A stretch of 64,000 bases of DNA, from contig NZ_LZZW01000014.1 in NCBI RefSeq assembly GCF_014170375.1, positions 91,709 through 155,708 on the forward strand, given 5' to 3'. The notes under the pieces are model-generated. The model saw only the letters and a list, made by a program, of their open reading frames with translations, made no database searches and was not told the origin of the DNA. How positions within the stretch are numbered: position 1 is the stretch's first letter; each line of letters starts with the position of its first letter. Of this stretch, positions 1-9,697 are shown piece by piece. The translations under genes were made by a program, and so were the position numbers. Source of the DNA: Variovorax sp. UMC13. Lineage in GTDB: Bacteria > Pseudomonadota > Gammaproteobacteria > Burkholderiales > Burkholderiaceae_C.

Positions 1-619
1 TGGCCGCGAAATGGGTCGCGGCCAGGTCGATCATCTCGCCCGCGCCCACGAACAGCACGCGGGTCTGGCGCAGGTCCTCGAACAGCTGGCCGGCCAGGCG
101 CACGGCCGCGGCCGCCATGCTGATCGAATGGGCGCCGATCTCGGTGGCGGTGCGCACTTCCTTGGCCACCGCGAAGGAGCGCTGGAACAGCTGGTTGAGC
201 GTGCTGCCCAGCGAACCCACGCTCTCGGCCGCGCGCACCGCGTCCTTCATCTGGCCCAGGATCTGGGCCTCGCCCAGCACCATCGAATCGAGGCCGCTGG
301 CCACGCGGAAGGCATGGCGCGCCACGGCGTCGTTGCTCAGCGTGTAGGCATGGGAGCGCAGCAGGGCCGGCGACACGCCGCCGCTCTCGGCCAGCCAGCC
401 CAGCGCGTGGTCGACCGCGGCATGGTCGGCGGCGCAATAGATCTCGGTGCGGTTGCAGGTGGAGATGATCGCGGCCTCGATCGCCGGGTGCCGGCCGGAG
501 GCGAAGGAACTGCGCAGGCTCTGCAGCGTGGGGGCCAGTTGATCGACCGCGAACGCGAAACGACCGCGCAGATCGAGCGGCGCGGTCGTGTGGTTCAACC
601 CAAGGGCCCAGACTGACAT
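1..619 (-). CDS. hemA: Glutamyl-tRNA reductase, N-terminal 206 codons (runs off the left edge)
   Basis: Catalyses NADPH-dependent reduction of glutamyl-tRNA to glutamate-1-semialdehyde, the first committed step of C5 haem synthesis, in the cytoplasm. I translated the minus strand from the ATG at 619. The protein opens [18 protein letters not shown] and carries the catalytic-cysteine motif STCNRTEIY (Cys55), the signature [14 protein letters not shown] near residue 110, and the start of the NADPH-binding domain (VGAGEM near residue 197). The rest lies outside the window. A TATAAT box sits only 8 bases upstream of the start, so the leader is very short or absent. The identification is firm; only the 3' end is missing. 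Confidence 0.96.
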   Translation of the reverse strand, partial: MSVWALGLNHTTAPLDLRGRFAFAVDQLAPTLQSLRSSFASGRHPAIEAAIISTCNRTEIYCAADHAAVDHALGWLAESGGVSPALLRSHAYTLSNDAVARHAFRVASGLDSMVLGEAQILGQMKDAVRAAESVGSLGSTLNQLFQRSFAVAKEVRTATEIGAHSISMAAAAVRLAGQLFEDLRQTRVLFVGAGEMIDLAATHFAA

Positions 620-627
620 AGACGGCG

Positions 628-633
628 ATTATA
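628..633 (-). promoter_or_regulatory. Probable -10 box for hemA
   Basis: On the minus strand the sequence reads TATAAT 8 bases before the hemA ATG. I see no convincing -35 hexamer 16-18 bases upstream. The closeness to the start suggests a leaderless or near-leaderless transcript. Confidence 0.5.
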
Positions 634-724
634 AAATCAGCGGCCGACCGGGTCCCGCCAGGGGGTCAATGGCATTCCCCATGACCGCCATGATTTTTGC
701 CGCCTGGCCCTCGTTTCCCCTCTG

Positions 725-1003
725 ATGGACCTGCTGAACACCCTCGATCACCTGCTGAATTTCGCCGCGCCGGCGGCCTTTCTGGCGCTGGTGCTGGTGG
801 CGATCGGGCGTTTCCTGGGCGCCTCGCGCACCGGCGTGCCGCGCTGGTGGCTGCAGTGGGCGATCACCTTTGCGGCGGGCCTGGGGGTGCTGGCGGCCGG
901 GCTCGTGCTGTCCGGGCGCGACGGCCGGATGAGCACCTATGCCGCGCTGGTGGTCGTTTGTGGCACGGTCCAGTGGCTGGTGCTGCGCGGCTGGCGCCGC
1001 TGA
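725..1003 (+). CDS. Small two-to-three-helix membrane protein, unknown function
   Basis: A 92-residue protein with hydrophobic stretches at about residues 12-30, 43-64 and 70-88, separated by short basic loops (SRTGVPRW, SGRDGR), as expected for a small inner-membrane protein. I do not recognise a family. The start ATG overlaps the stop of an 11-codon mini-frame in a TGATG arrangement, and no clear ribosome-binding site is visible. It is divergent from hemA and convergent with the GNAT gene 7 bases downstream. Codon use looks like its neighbours, which argues that it is real. Confidence 0.6.
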   Translation: MDLLNTLDHLLNFAAPAAFLALVLVAIGRFLGASRTGVPRWWLQWAITFAAGLGVLAAGLVLSGRDGRMSTYAALVVVCGTVQWLVLRGWRR

Positions 1004-1010
1004 GCCGCCC

Positions 1011-1523
1011 TCAGCCGAGCCGGCGCGCCATGTACACCGCGTCGCCCGGGTAGGTGGCGAGCCGGGCCTGCTGTTCGACGCCCGCGGGCGCTGTCGGCGC
1101 GTAGCCGTGGCGCGCCCAGAAACCGACCGAAGCCTGCACCGACACCAGCGTCGAATGCGCCCAGCCCGCCTGCGCCGCGTGGGCCCAGGCGTGGCGCACC
1201 AGCAACGGCCCCTGGCCCAGACCGGCCGCCGACGGATGCACCGCCAGGTCGTGCAGGTAGAGCGCATCGGCCGCGGGCGCGGGCTCGAATTCGCCGTGCA
1301 GCGGCGTGAGCTTGCCCAGCACCGAGGGGTAGGCGGCCAGGTAGGCGCACACGGCGCCGGCCCGTTCGGCCACCCAGCCGGTGTGCGGCGCGGCCGCCAG
1401 CCGGCGGGCGATCAGCGCGCCGTCCTCCACGAAGCCCGCGCCGTAACAGGCCAGCTGGACCGCCAGCACGGCCTCGAGGTCGTCGGCGCGCATCGCGCGC
1501 AGCCGCACGGCTTCCGACGCCAT
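1011..1523 (-). CDS. GNAT-family N-acetyltransferase
   Basis: 170 residues with the GNAT fold signature. The beta4 strand/acetyl-CoA loop region reads LYLHDLAVHPSAAGLGQG (about 87-104), where the usual R/Q-x-x-G-x-G/A loop appears as the variant AAGLGQG. It is followed by an alpha helix and the C-terminal ARHGYAPT strand. The family transfers acetyl from acetyl-CoA to an amine; the substrate cannot be read from sequence. Its ATG overlaps the stop of the ABC ATPase by one base (TGATG), so it is probably translated as the last gene of the uptake operon. The link may be functional or only positional. Confidence 0.82.
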   Translation of the reverse strand: MASEAVRLRAMRADDLEAVLAVQLACYGAGFVEDGALIARRLAAAPHTGWVAERAGAVCAYLAAYPSVLGKLTPLHGEFEPAPAADALYLHDLAVHPSAAGLGQGPLLVRHAWAHAAQAGWAHSTLVSVQASVGFWARHGYAPTAPAGVEQQARLATYPGDAVYMARRLG

Positions 1524-2317
1524 CAGGCCAGCAGCAGCTTGTCGTCGTCGAGCTTCTCGCCGCGCGTCTGCTCGAACATGCGCAGCAGGTCGGGCACGTC
1601 GAGCCCGTCGCGCTGCGGACCGGCCACGTCGAGGATCACCTGGCCCTCGTGCAGCATCACGGTGCGCGAACCGTAGTCCAGCGCCTGGCGCATGCTGTGG
1701 GTGACCATCATCGCGGTCAGCTGGCTGCCTTCGACGATCTTGGCCGTGAGCTCGAGCACGAAGGCCGCGGTCTTGGGGTCGAGCGCGGCCGTGTGCTCGT
1801 CCAGCAGCAGGATGCGCGAGGGCCGCAGCGAGGCCATCAGCAGGCTCACCGCCTGCCGCTGGCCGCCCGAGAGCAGGCCGATGCGGTCGGTCAGCCGGTT
1901 CTCCAGCCCCAGCTTGAGGATCGCCAGCTTCTCGCGGAACAGCTCGCGCAGGCCGCGGTTGAGCGCGAAGCCGAAGCTGCGGCGCTCGCCGCGCTTCCAG
2001 GCCAGCGCCATGTTCTCCTCGATGGTCAGGGCCTCGCAGGTGCCGGCCATCGGGTCCTGGAACACGCGGGCCACCATGCCCGAGCGCTGCCAGGCGTTGA
2101 GCCGCGTCACGTCCTTGCCGTCGATCTCGATGCGGCCCTGGTCGACGATCAGGTCGCCGCTCACCGCGTTGAGGAAGGTCGACTTGCCCGCGCCGTTCGA
2201 GCCGATCACGGTGACGAACTGGCCGGTGGGGATCTCCAGGTCGAGCCCGCGCAGCACGCGGTTCTCGATCGGCGTGCCCGGATTGAAGGTGATCTCGAGT
2301 TGTTGGGCGCGCAGCAT
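1523..2317 (-). CDS. ABC transporter ATP-binding protein (TrpZ-like)
   Basis: 264-residue nucleotide-binding subunit that powers the uptake system encoded with it. Walker A is GSNGAGKST (39-47); further on are the signature LLSGGQRQ, Walker B RILLLDEHTAALDP and the switch histidine in MMVTHSM. The frame stays open much further upstream, but that part is only the permease gene read in another frame. The ATG at 2317 overlaps the permease stop by one base (TGATG) and gives the standard N-terminus. The system resembles TrpXYZ-type aromatic amino-acid transporters whose binding proteins belong to PF04392; the substrate here is an inference. Confidence 0.9.
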   Translation of the reverse strand: MLRAQQLEITFNPGTPIENRVLRGLDLEIPTGQFVTVIGSNGAGKSTFLNAVSGDLIVDQGRIEIDGKDVTRLNAWQRSGMVARVFQDPMAGTCEALTIEENMALAWKRGERRSFGFALNRGLRELFREKLAILKLGLENRLTDRIGLLSGGQRQAVSLLMASLRPSRILLLDEHTAALDPKTAAFVLELTAKIVEGSQLTAMMVTHSMRQALDYGSRTVMLHEGQVILDVAGPQRDGLDVPDLLRMFEQTRGEKLDDDKLLLA

Positions 2318-3213
2318 CAGTTCTTCCCCTTGAAAAGCGCGCCCAGCTTGCGCTTGTAGGCGGGCACCAGCAGCGCGAAGGCCACCAGCACGGCGGTCAC
2401 CAGGTTCAGGTCCTGCGCCTGCAGGCCCATGAAGTCGGTGTTGAGCGCCAGCGCGATGAAGAAGCGATAGAGCAGCGCACCGATGATGCAGGCCAGCGTG
2501 GTGATCACCATGCTGCGCGCGGGCAGCAGGGTTTCGCCGATGATCACCGCGGCCAGGCCGATCACGATCGTGCCCACGCCCATCGAGATGTCGGCCGTGC
2601 CCTGGCTCTGCGCGAACAGCGCGCCCGCCAGCGCCACCAGTGCATTGGAGATCGCCAGGCCGGCCATGGTGTGGAAGTCGGTCGAGATGCCCTGGGCGCG
2701 CGCCATGCGTGCATTGCTGCCGGTGGCGCGCATCGCGAGCCCGGCTTCGGAGGCGAAGAAGATGTCGACCACGATCTTGGCCGCGATCACGATCAGCAGC
2801 AGCAACAGCGGCTTGGCCCACTGCTCGGGCATGCCGCCGAAGTCGACCATGGTGAACACGGTGGGTTCGCTGATCAGCGCGACGTTGGGCTTGCCCATCA
2901 CGCGCAGGTTGATCGAGTACAGCGCGATCATCACCAGGATGCTCGCGAGCAGCTGCATGATCTTGAGCTTGACGTTGAGCCAGGCCGTGAGCCAGCCCGA
3001 GGCGGCACCGGCGATGCAGGCCACGACGGTGGCGGGCACGGGGTTCCAGCCGGCGACGATCAGCGTCGCGGCCACGGCCGCACCCAGCGGAAAGCTCCCG
3101 TCGACCGTGAGGTCGGGGAAATTGATGATGCGGAACGACATGAAGACGCCCAGCGCGACCAGTCCGAAGATCAGACCGATCTCGATGGCGCCCAGCGATG
3201 CGATGAGGGACAT
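2317..3213 (-). CDS. ABC transporter permease (BPD_transp_2 type, TrpY-like)
   Basis: 298-residue inner-membrane permease of the LivH/RbsC-like superfamily with about eight to nine hydrophobic helices. The early motif FPDLTVDGSFPLGAA is typical of permeases paired with PF04392 binding proteins. I chose the ATG at 3213 because GGAAG lies 7 bases upstream; the open frame could begin 7 codons earlier at a TTG with no better ribosome-binding site. It is the second gene of the operon, 73 bases after the binding protein and translationally coupled to the ATPase by TGATG. Confidence 0.9.
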   Translation of the reverse strand: MSLIASLGAIEIGLIFGLVALGVFMSFRIINFPDLTVDGSFPLGAAVAATLIVAGWNPVPATVVACIAGAASGWLTAWLNVKLKIMQLLASILVMIALYSINLRVMGKPNVALISEPTVFTMVDFGGMPEQWAKPLLLLLIVIAAKIVVDIFFASEAGLAMRATGSNARMARAQGISTDFHTMAGLAISNALVALAGALFAQSQGTADISMGVGTIVIGLAAVIIGETLLPARSMVITTLACIIGALLYRFFIALALNTDFMGLQAQDLNLVTAVLVAFALLVPAYKRKLGALFKGKN

Positions 3214-3286
3214 GGGGGGCTTCCTGCGAGGCAAGAGAACAGGCCCGTCGCCACCACCCGGCGGCGAGCGGGCCCGCAGGGCTGGC

Positions 3287-4267
3287 TTACTTGGTGCTCA
3301 CGGCCTTGGCCGTCTTGAGCAGCTCGTCGGACAGCGTCACGCCCTGCAGCTTGGCCGCGCCGGGGTTCACCACCAGCTCGAAGTTGGTGCTGGTCTGCGA
3401 GGCGATGGTGCCGGGCTTCTCGCCCTTGAGGATGCGCACCACGATCTTGCCGGTCTGGCGGCCGATGTCGCTGTAGTTCAGGCCCAGGGCGGCCACGGCG
3501 CCGCGTTCGACGGTGGCGGTGTCGGCCGCGACCACCGGCAGCTTGGCCTGTTGCGCGACCTTGACGATGCCCTCGAAGGCCGAGACCACGTTGTTGTCGG
3601 TCGGCGTGTAGATCACGTCGGCCTTGCCCACCAGGCTCTGGGCGGCGGTCGGCACGTCGACGGTGCGCGCGGCGGCGGCCTCGACCACCGTCATGCCGGC
3701 GTCGGTCGCGGCCTTCTTGAGCGCGGCGATGATGGCCACGGAATTGGCTTCACCGGGGCTGTAGATCACGCCGATGCGCTTGGCGGCGGGCACCACCTGC
3801 TTGATCAGGGCCACGTGCTTTTCCAGCGGCGACAGGTCGGACACGCCGGTCACGTTGGTGCCGGTGGCGTCCCAGTTCTTCACCAGCTTGGCCGCGACCG
3901 GGTCGGTGATGGCCGAGTAGACGACCGGGATGGTCTTGGTGGCGGCCACCATGGCCTGGGCCGAGGGCGTGGCGATGGCGACGATCACGTCGGGCGCGTC
4001 GCCCACGTACTTGCGGGCGATCTGGGCCGCGGTGCCCACGTTGCCCTGCGCGCTCTGGTAGCTGAACTTGAGGTTCTTGCCTTCTTCGTAGCCGGCGGCC
4101 TTGAGTTCGGCCTTGACGCCGTCGCGCACGGCGTCGAGCGCGGGATGTTCGACGATGGCGGTCACGGCCACCGACTTGGTGTCGGCGGCGAAGGCGGGCG
4201 CGGCGGCCAGCATGCCGAGGGCCAGGGCCACGGCGCTGAAGGGGGTGCGAAGCAGGGCGTTTTTCAC
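3287..4267 (-). CDS. ABC transporter substrate-binding protein (PF04392, TrpX-like)
   Basis: 326-residue periplasmic binding protein, first gene of the operon. An N-terminal Sec signal peptide (MKNALLRTPF, a hydrophobic run, then cleavage after APAFA) precedes two alpha/beta lobes. Typical family segments are VIVAIATPSAQ, YSAITDPVAAKLV, the hinge VTGVSDLSPLEKHV and GVIYSPGEANS. I chose the GTG at 4267, which has GGAGA 6 bases upstream and puts the signal peptide right at the N-terminus; the longer open frame adds 22 basic residues that would spoil it. Homologues bind aromatic amino acids or other small ligands. The ligand is not deducible here. Confidence 0.88.
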   Translation of the reverse strand: MKNALLRTPFSAVALALGMLAAAPAFAADTKSVAVTAIVEHPALDAVRDGVKAELKAAGYEEGKNLKFSYQSAQGNVGTAAQIARKYVGDAPDVIVAIATPSAQAMVAATKTIPVVYSAITDPVAAKLVKNWDATGTNVTGVSDLSPLEKHVALIKQVVPAAKRIGVIYSPGEANSVAIIAALKKAATDAGMTVVEAAAARTVDVPTAAQSLVGKADVIYTPTDNNVVSAFEGIVKVAQQAKLPVVAADTATVERGAVAALGLNYSDIGRQTGKIVVRILKGEKPGTIASQTSTNFELVVNPGAAKLQGVTLSDELLKTAKAVSTK

Positions 4268-4423
4268 TGAAGGTCTCCGAAGAAGCGTGGATGCGTCTGG
4301 ATGCCGCTTCGGTCTGGACGACCGGCGCGGCACGCAGCAGGCCGGCGCGCGCCATGCGCTGCCGACAATGGCGAGTCTAGAGGCTGGAACGCACAGGGTC
4401 GGTGCATGAATCCCCGAAACGCA

Positions 4424-6919
4424 TCAGGTCTGCGTGCCGGGGATGGGCGAAGCGGGCGTCGCGGGCACCACGGCGGCCGCTGCCGCGGCGGGCTCGGGCG
4501 CGGCCATCACCATCGTGGTCGGCGTGGCCATCGGCAGCCCGGCCTTCTTGAGTTCGTCGAGGATCACGAACAGCAGGTCGCTGCGCACGCCACCGGCCAG
4601 CCGCGGGCTGGCCACATAGGCGATGGCCTGGAAGATCAGCAGCCCGTTCTCGATGCCCTCGAGCGTGAGCGAGGGCGCGGGCGTCGCCAGCACGCCCTCG
4701 TGCGCGCCGCAGGCCGCGAGCATCAGCGTGCGCACCTGCTGCGCATCGGTGGTCAGCGGCATCGGCAGGCGGATCAGCACCCGGCCTTCGGCGTTGGCCA
4801 GGGTCATGTTGCGCACCGTCTTGGTGATGAACTCTGAATTCGGCACGATCAGCGTGGAGCGGTCGCCCAGCTGGATCTCGGTGGCGCGCACGTTGATGCG
4901 GCGCACGTCGCCCTCGGCCGTGCCCAGCACCACCCAGTCGCCGACCTTCACCGGCCGCTCGGCCAGCAGGATCAGCCCGGAGATGAAGTTCTGCACGATG
5001 GCCTGCAGCCCGAAGCCGATGCCCACCGACAGCGCGCTCGCGACCCAGGCGATGCGCTCGATGCCGATGCCCAGCGCCGACAGCGCCGAGGCGATCACCA
5101 GGATGCCGCCCACATAGCCCAGCAGGGTGGTGAGCGAACTGCGCATGCCGGGCTCCAGCGTGGTGCTGGGCAGGTAGCTGTTGTCCAGCCAGCGCTTGAA
5201 CAGCCGCAGCACCAGGAAGCCGATCACCAGCACCGCCAGCGCGCCGAACAGCGCGCCCGGCACCAGTTCGAACTGGCCGACCTTGAGGCCGGAGCCGACC
5301 TTGCCGCTGCGCTGGAACAGCTCGCCCGGCGAGGTGCCCAGCGGCGCCAGCAGCGCGATCACCAGGTAGAAGAACAGCGCGACCCGGCCCACCGCCGACA
5401 GCACGATGGCGGCCTGGTCGAGCGTCTGCGGCGCGACGTTGAGGCTCTTCTGCAGCCGCTGGCCGGCGTTGCTGCGCGAGGACAGCAGCGCGATGAACAG
5501 GTCGTCGGTGAACTTGAACAGCAGGTAGGCGGCCGCGCCCACCACGCCGGTCCAGGTCAGCTGGCTCGCGAGGAAGCTGGCCAGCGACACATAGCCGAAG
5601 GCCACCAGCACGCAGATCGCGATCAGCACCACCGCGACCGCGCCGGTCACCAGCCCGACCCACAGGGGCCGGCCGGCCAGCGCCGCCGCCTCTTCGGGCT
5701 TCAGCGTATCGGGCGCGGGGGCCGCGGCGACGGCCGGAGCCACATCGGCGTCGGGCAGGCGCAGGCGCAGCAGCATGACGACCGTGAGCGCCGTCAGCGC
5801 CAGGGCCGTGGCCACGTGGGTCGCGACCGTGGCGGCCAGGCTGGCGTCCACCAGCGTGTTGATCTGGGTCGTGAGCCAGATCAGCGTGGTCACGCCCGCG
5901 ATCAGCCAGGGGTAGGGCGCCATGCGCGCGGCCATGGCGTCGGCCATCGGCGGCAGCCGCCACGAGGGCCGGCCGTTGGCCAGCAGGGCGCGGCCCAGGC
6001 CGATCACGAAGCCGACGAAGATGGCGAAATTGGCCACCGATTCGCCCAGGCGCTGCGCGGCCGGGCCCCACTGGCCCGCGTCCTCGAGCGTCTGCCAGCC
6101 CCATTGGGCGGCCAGCGCCACGATCAGCACCGTGGCCGTCACCATGGCCACGGCCAAGAGCGAGCGCCGCAGCCGGCCCATCGGGAAGCGGCGGGCCGCG
6201 AGCTTGGTGAGCGCGTGTTCGGCGGCCCAACTGCCCAGCAGCGCCAGCAGCAGCGCGCCGACCAGCGAGGCGATCACGCTGCCGCGCTCGGGGCTGTGCA
6301 GCGCGGTCGAGACGCCGGCGCGGACTTCCTTCTCGAGCGCGATCAGCCGGTCGCGGTCGGTCGGCCAGGCGCTGTGGATGTCGCGCCAGAAGGCGCCGGC
6401 CAGCGGCGAGTTGGAGCGTTCGAGCAGGTGCGCCTCGAACAGCGCGCGGCGCTGGGCGATCAGGTCGCTGCCGCGCTGCTGCGCATCCACCGCCACCAGC
6501 CGGGCCAGGCGGATGTCGGCATCGAGGGCGTTGCGTTCCTTTTCCAGCGCGGTTCGCTGGCGCGTGATGTCGGGGTCCTCGGCCGTGCCCTTGGGCGGGG
6601 CCGTGCCCAGTTCGCCCAGCCGGGCGTTGAGGTCGGCCAGCGGGCCGGCACGCGAGGCCACGAAGCGCTGGGCCTGGGCCACGATGTCCTGCGTCTGCGC
6701 GACCAGGGCCGCCACGTCGTCGTCGGTGTCGACCGCCTCGGGGATCTTGTCGAGCCGCGCGCGCAGCGCGGGCACCGTGACTTCGGGCGCCGGCGCCGTG
6801 CCGCCGTCGCTGGCGGACGAGGCCGCAGCCGCGGCCGGCGGCGGGGTGGCCGCGGTACCGGTCAGGGCGAAGGCCGCCAGCAGCAGCAGGGCGGCCAGCC
6901 CGCGGGGAATGGATCTCAT
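4424..6919 (-). CDS. Large mechanosensitive channel, DUF3772 plus MscS domain
   Basis: 831 residues: signal peptide (1-23), a periplasmic alpha-helical DUF3772 region (about 50-200), roughly ten membrane helices, then an MscS core. In the core the pore helix reads ASALSVGIGFGLQAIVQNFI and is followed by the beta domain (RPVKVGDWVVLG, IVPNSEFITKTVRN) and a C-terminal cytoplasmic domain ending in an Ala/Pro-rich tail. Such channels open under membrane tension and release solutes on hypo-osmotic shock. The small MscS is about 286 residues, so this is a KefA/YbdG-like giant form. It lies 34 bases after ugpQ on the same strand and may be read through from the ugp operon. Confidence 0.9.
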   Translation of the reverse strand: MRSIPRGLAALLLLAAFALTGTAATPPPAAAAASSASDGGTAPAPEVTVPALRARLDKIPEAVDTDDDVAALVAQTQDIVAQAQRFVASRAGPLADLNARLGELGTAPPKGTAEDPDITRQRTALEKERNALDADIRLARLVAVDAQQRGSDLIAQRRALFEAHLLERSNSPLAGAFWRDIHSAWPTDRDRLIALEKEVRAGVSTALHSPERGSVIASLVGALLLALLGSWAAEHALTKLAARRFPMGRLRRSLLAVAMVTATVLIVALAAQWGWQTLEDAGQWGPAAQRLGESVANFAIFVGFVIGLGRALLANGRPSWRLPPMADAMAARMAPYPWLIAGVTTLIWLTTQINTLVDASLAATVATHVATALALTALTVVMLLRLRLPDADVAPAVAAAPAPDTLKPEEAAALAGRPLWVGLVTGAVAVVLIAICVLVAFGYVSLASFLASQLTWTGVVGAAAYLLFKFTDDLFIALLSSRSNAGQRLQKSLNVAPQTLDQAAIVLSAVGRVALFFYLVIALLAPLGTSPGELFQRSGKVGSGLKVGQFELVPGALFGALAVLVIGFLVLRLFKRWLDNSYLPSTTLEPGMRSSLTTLLGYVGGILVIASALSALGIGIERIAWVASALSVGIGFGLQAIVQNFISGLILLAERPVKVGDWVVLGTAEGDVRRINVRATEIQLGDRSTLIVPNSEFITKTVRNMTLANAEGRVLIRLPMPLTTDAQQVRTLMLAACGAHEGVLATPAPSLTLEGIENGLLIFQAIAYVASPRLAGGVRSDLLFVILDELKKAGLPMATPTTMVMAAPEPAAAAAAVVPATPASPIPGTQT

Positions 6920-6953
6920 CGGGCCATTATCAGAGCCCGCGATGGCGCCGGGC

Positions 6954-7694
6954 TCAGCCCGCGGGGCTGAACAGGTCGACGCGGTCGGTGATGATGCCGT
7001 CGGTGCCCAGCGCGATGAGCCGCTCGGCGGCCCACTCGTCGTTGACCGTGTAGCTCAGCGCGCGCATCCCGGCCTCGTGGACCAGGGCCACGGTGGCGGC
7101 ATCCCACAGCGCATGGTTGCAGACGATCGCCACGCAGCCCAGCTCGCGCGCCGCGGCCAGCCAGCCGTCCCACAGAGTGTCGAGCAGCAGGCCGCGCGGC
7201 AGCGAGGGCGCCGCATCGCGCGCGCCGGTCAGCGCCTCGGTCTTGAAGGAGGTCAGCAGCGGCGGGATCGCCTCGCCGGCCCACAGGCGCGCCGCATCGC
7301 GCGCCACCACCTCGCCGGTGTGGCGTTCGACGCCCGGCGTGGGCTTGATCTCGATGTTCAGCAGCAGGCGGTTGTGCACGCAGTAGCGCGCCACGTTCTC
7401 CAGGCTGGCCAGTGGCTCGCCCGCGAAGGCGCGCGAGTGCCAGCTGCCGGCATCGAGCTGCGACAGTTCGCTCCATGGCAGGTCACCGCCGGTGCCGCGG
7501 CCGCTGGTGGTGCGCTCCAGGGTGCTGTCGTGCATCAGGAAGGGCACGCCGTCGGCGCTGAGCTTGGCGTCGCACTCGAACATGCGGTAGCCATGCGACG
7601 CGCCGAGCCGGAAGGCGGCCAGCGTGTTCTCGGGCGCGAGCTTGCCGGCGCCGCGATGCGCGACCCAGCGGGGGTAGGGCCAGGGCGCCGCCAT
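6954..7694 (-). CDS. ugpQ: Glycerophosphodiester phosphodiesterase
   Basis: 246-residue GDPD-family enzyme that hydrolyses glycerophosphodiesters to glycerol-3-phosphate and an alcohol. The catalytic and metal residues are visible: VAHRGAGKLAPENT (His-Arg and Glu), FECDAKLSADG (Glu-x-Asp) and FLMHDSTLERTT (His). C-terminal repeats of the TIM barrel (YTVNDEW, DGIITDRVDLF) complete the fold. There is no signal peptide, so it is cytoplasmic like E. coli UgpQ. It starts 2 bases after the ugpC stop and is the last gene of the ugp operon, acting on diesters imported by it. Confidence 0.94.
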   Translation of the reverse strand: MAAPWPYPRWVAHRGAGKLAPENTLAAFRLGASHGYRMFECDAKLSADGVPFLMHDSTLERTTSGRGTGGDLPWSELSQLDAGSWHSRAFAGEPLASLENVARYCVHNRLLLNIEIKPTPGVERHTGEVVARDAARLWAGEAIPPLLTSFKTEALTGARDAAPSLPRGLLLDTLWDGWLAAARELGCVAIVCNHALWDAATVALVHEAGMRALSYTVNDEWAAERLIALGTDGIITDRVDLFSPAG

Positions 7695-7696
7695 GG

Positions 7697-8704
<1,008 letters not shown>

Positions 8705-8754
8705 GTTCTTCTCGATCTCTGCCTCGACGACGAGGCGCTATTTCTTTTTCCAGG

Positions 8755-8842
8755 AACACCGCGGATCTGGCTTTGCCAGGCCGCTGGTGTTGCCCCCTTG
8801 AGGGGGAGGCGGGCTACACGAAGTGAGCCCGCATCGGGGGTG
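8755..8842 (-). repeat. Hairpin-rich intergenic repeat between ugpE and ugpC
   Basis: Three successive inverted repeats fill most of the 140-base gap: CTGGC/GCCAG at 8767-8779, CCCCC/GGGGG at 8793-8806 and GCGGGCT/AGCCCGC at 8809-8832. The composition, with a run of C, TTGA and a run of G, resembles the interspersed palindromic elements common between genes in Comamonadaceae; family membership is my recollection, not shown here. It could shield or process the ugp mRNA. Confidence 0.55.
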
Positions 8843-8844
8843 GG

Positions 8845-9696
8845 TCACTTCTCTGTGTCGACCAGACCCTTGACGAACCACTTCTGCATCAGCACCACGA
8901 CCAGCGCGGGCGGCAGCATCGCGAGGATGGCCGTGGCCATCACCACGTTCCACTCGTTCTGGCCGTCGCCGCCGGCAATCATCCGCTTGATGCCCACCAC
9001 CACCGGGTACATGTCCTCGCTGGTGGTCGCGAGCAGCGGCCACAGGTACTGGTTCCAGCCGTAGATGAACTGGATCACGAACAACGCCGCGATCGAGGTC
9101 TTCGACAGCGGCAGCAGCACGTCGAAGAAGAAGCGCATCGGGCCCGCGCCGTCCATGCGCGAGGCCTCGGTCAGCTCCTCGGGCACCGTCAGGAAGAACT
9201 GGCGGAACAGGAAGGTGGCCGTGGCCGACGCGATCAGCGGCACGGTGAGGCCCGCATAGGTGTTGAGCATGTTCAGGTCGGCCAGCACCTTGTAGGTGGG
9301 CAGGATCCGCACCTCCACCGGCAGCATCAGCGTCACGAAGATGGCCCAGAAGCAGATCTTCTTGAACGGGAAGCGGAAGTAGACGATCGCGAAGGCCGAC
9401 AGCAGCGAGATCGCGATCTTGCCGACCGAGATCACCATCGCGGTCACGAAGCTGACCCACATCATGTGCGCCACCGGCGCGTTGGAGCCGGCACTGGTCT
9501 CGCGGCCGAACAGCGCGGCCTTGTAGCTGTCCCACATGTGGCCGCCGGGCAGCAGCGGCATCGGGGCCTGCACGATCTCCTGCGCCGTGTGGGTGGAGGC
9601 CACGAAGGCCAGGTAGAGCGGGAAGGCGACGATCAGCACGCCGAGCACCATGACGACGTGCGCCAGGATCCCGTGGGTTCCGCGTTTTTCGACCAT
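8845..9696 (-). CDS. ugpE: sn-Glycerol-3-phosphate ABC transporter permease
   Basis: 283-residue MalG/UgpE-type permease with six predicted helices. The first is at about 10-35 (GILAHVVMVLGVLIVAFPLY) and the conserved EAA cytoplasmic loop reads EELTEASRMDGAGPMRFF near 185, the contact site for UgpC. With UgpA it forms the inner-membrane channel for glycerol-3-phosphate and glycerophosphodiesters. The start lies only 1 base after the ugpA stop, so the two permease genes are translated together. Its length matches the E. coli protein (281). Confidence 0.93.
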   Translation of the reverse strand: MVEKRGTHGILAHVVMVLGVLIVAFPLYLAFVASTHTAQEIVQAPMPLLPGGHMWDSYKAALFGRETSAGSNAPVAHMMWVSFVTAMVISVGKIAISLLSAFAIVYFRFPFKKICFWAIFVTLMLPVEVRILPTYKVLADLNMLNTYAGLTVPLIASATATFLFRQFFLTVPEELTEASRMDGAGPMRFFFDVLLPLSKTSIAALFVIQFIYGWNQYLWPLLATTSEDMYPVVVGIKRMIAGGDGQNEWNVVMATAILAMLPPALVVVLMQKWFVKGLVDTEK

Positions 9697-9697
9697 A

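Noticed and set aside
690..725. An 11-codon mini-frame whose stop overlaps the start of the small membrane gene (TGATG)
   Set aside because: No ribosome-binding site and no amino-acid bias of a leader peptide; the overlap may be chance.
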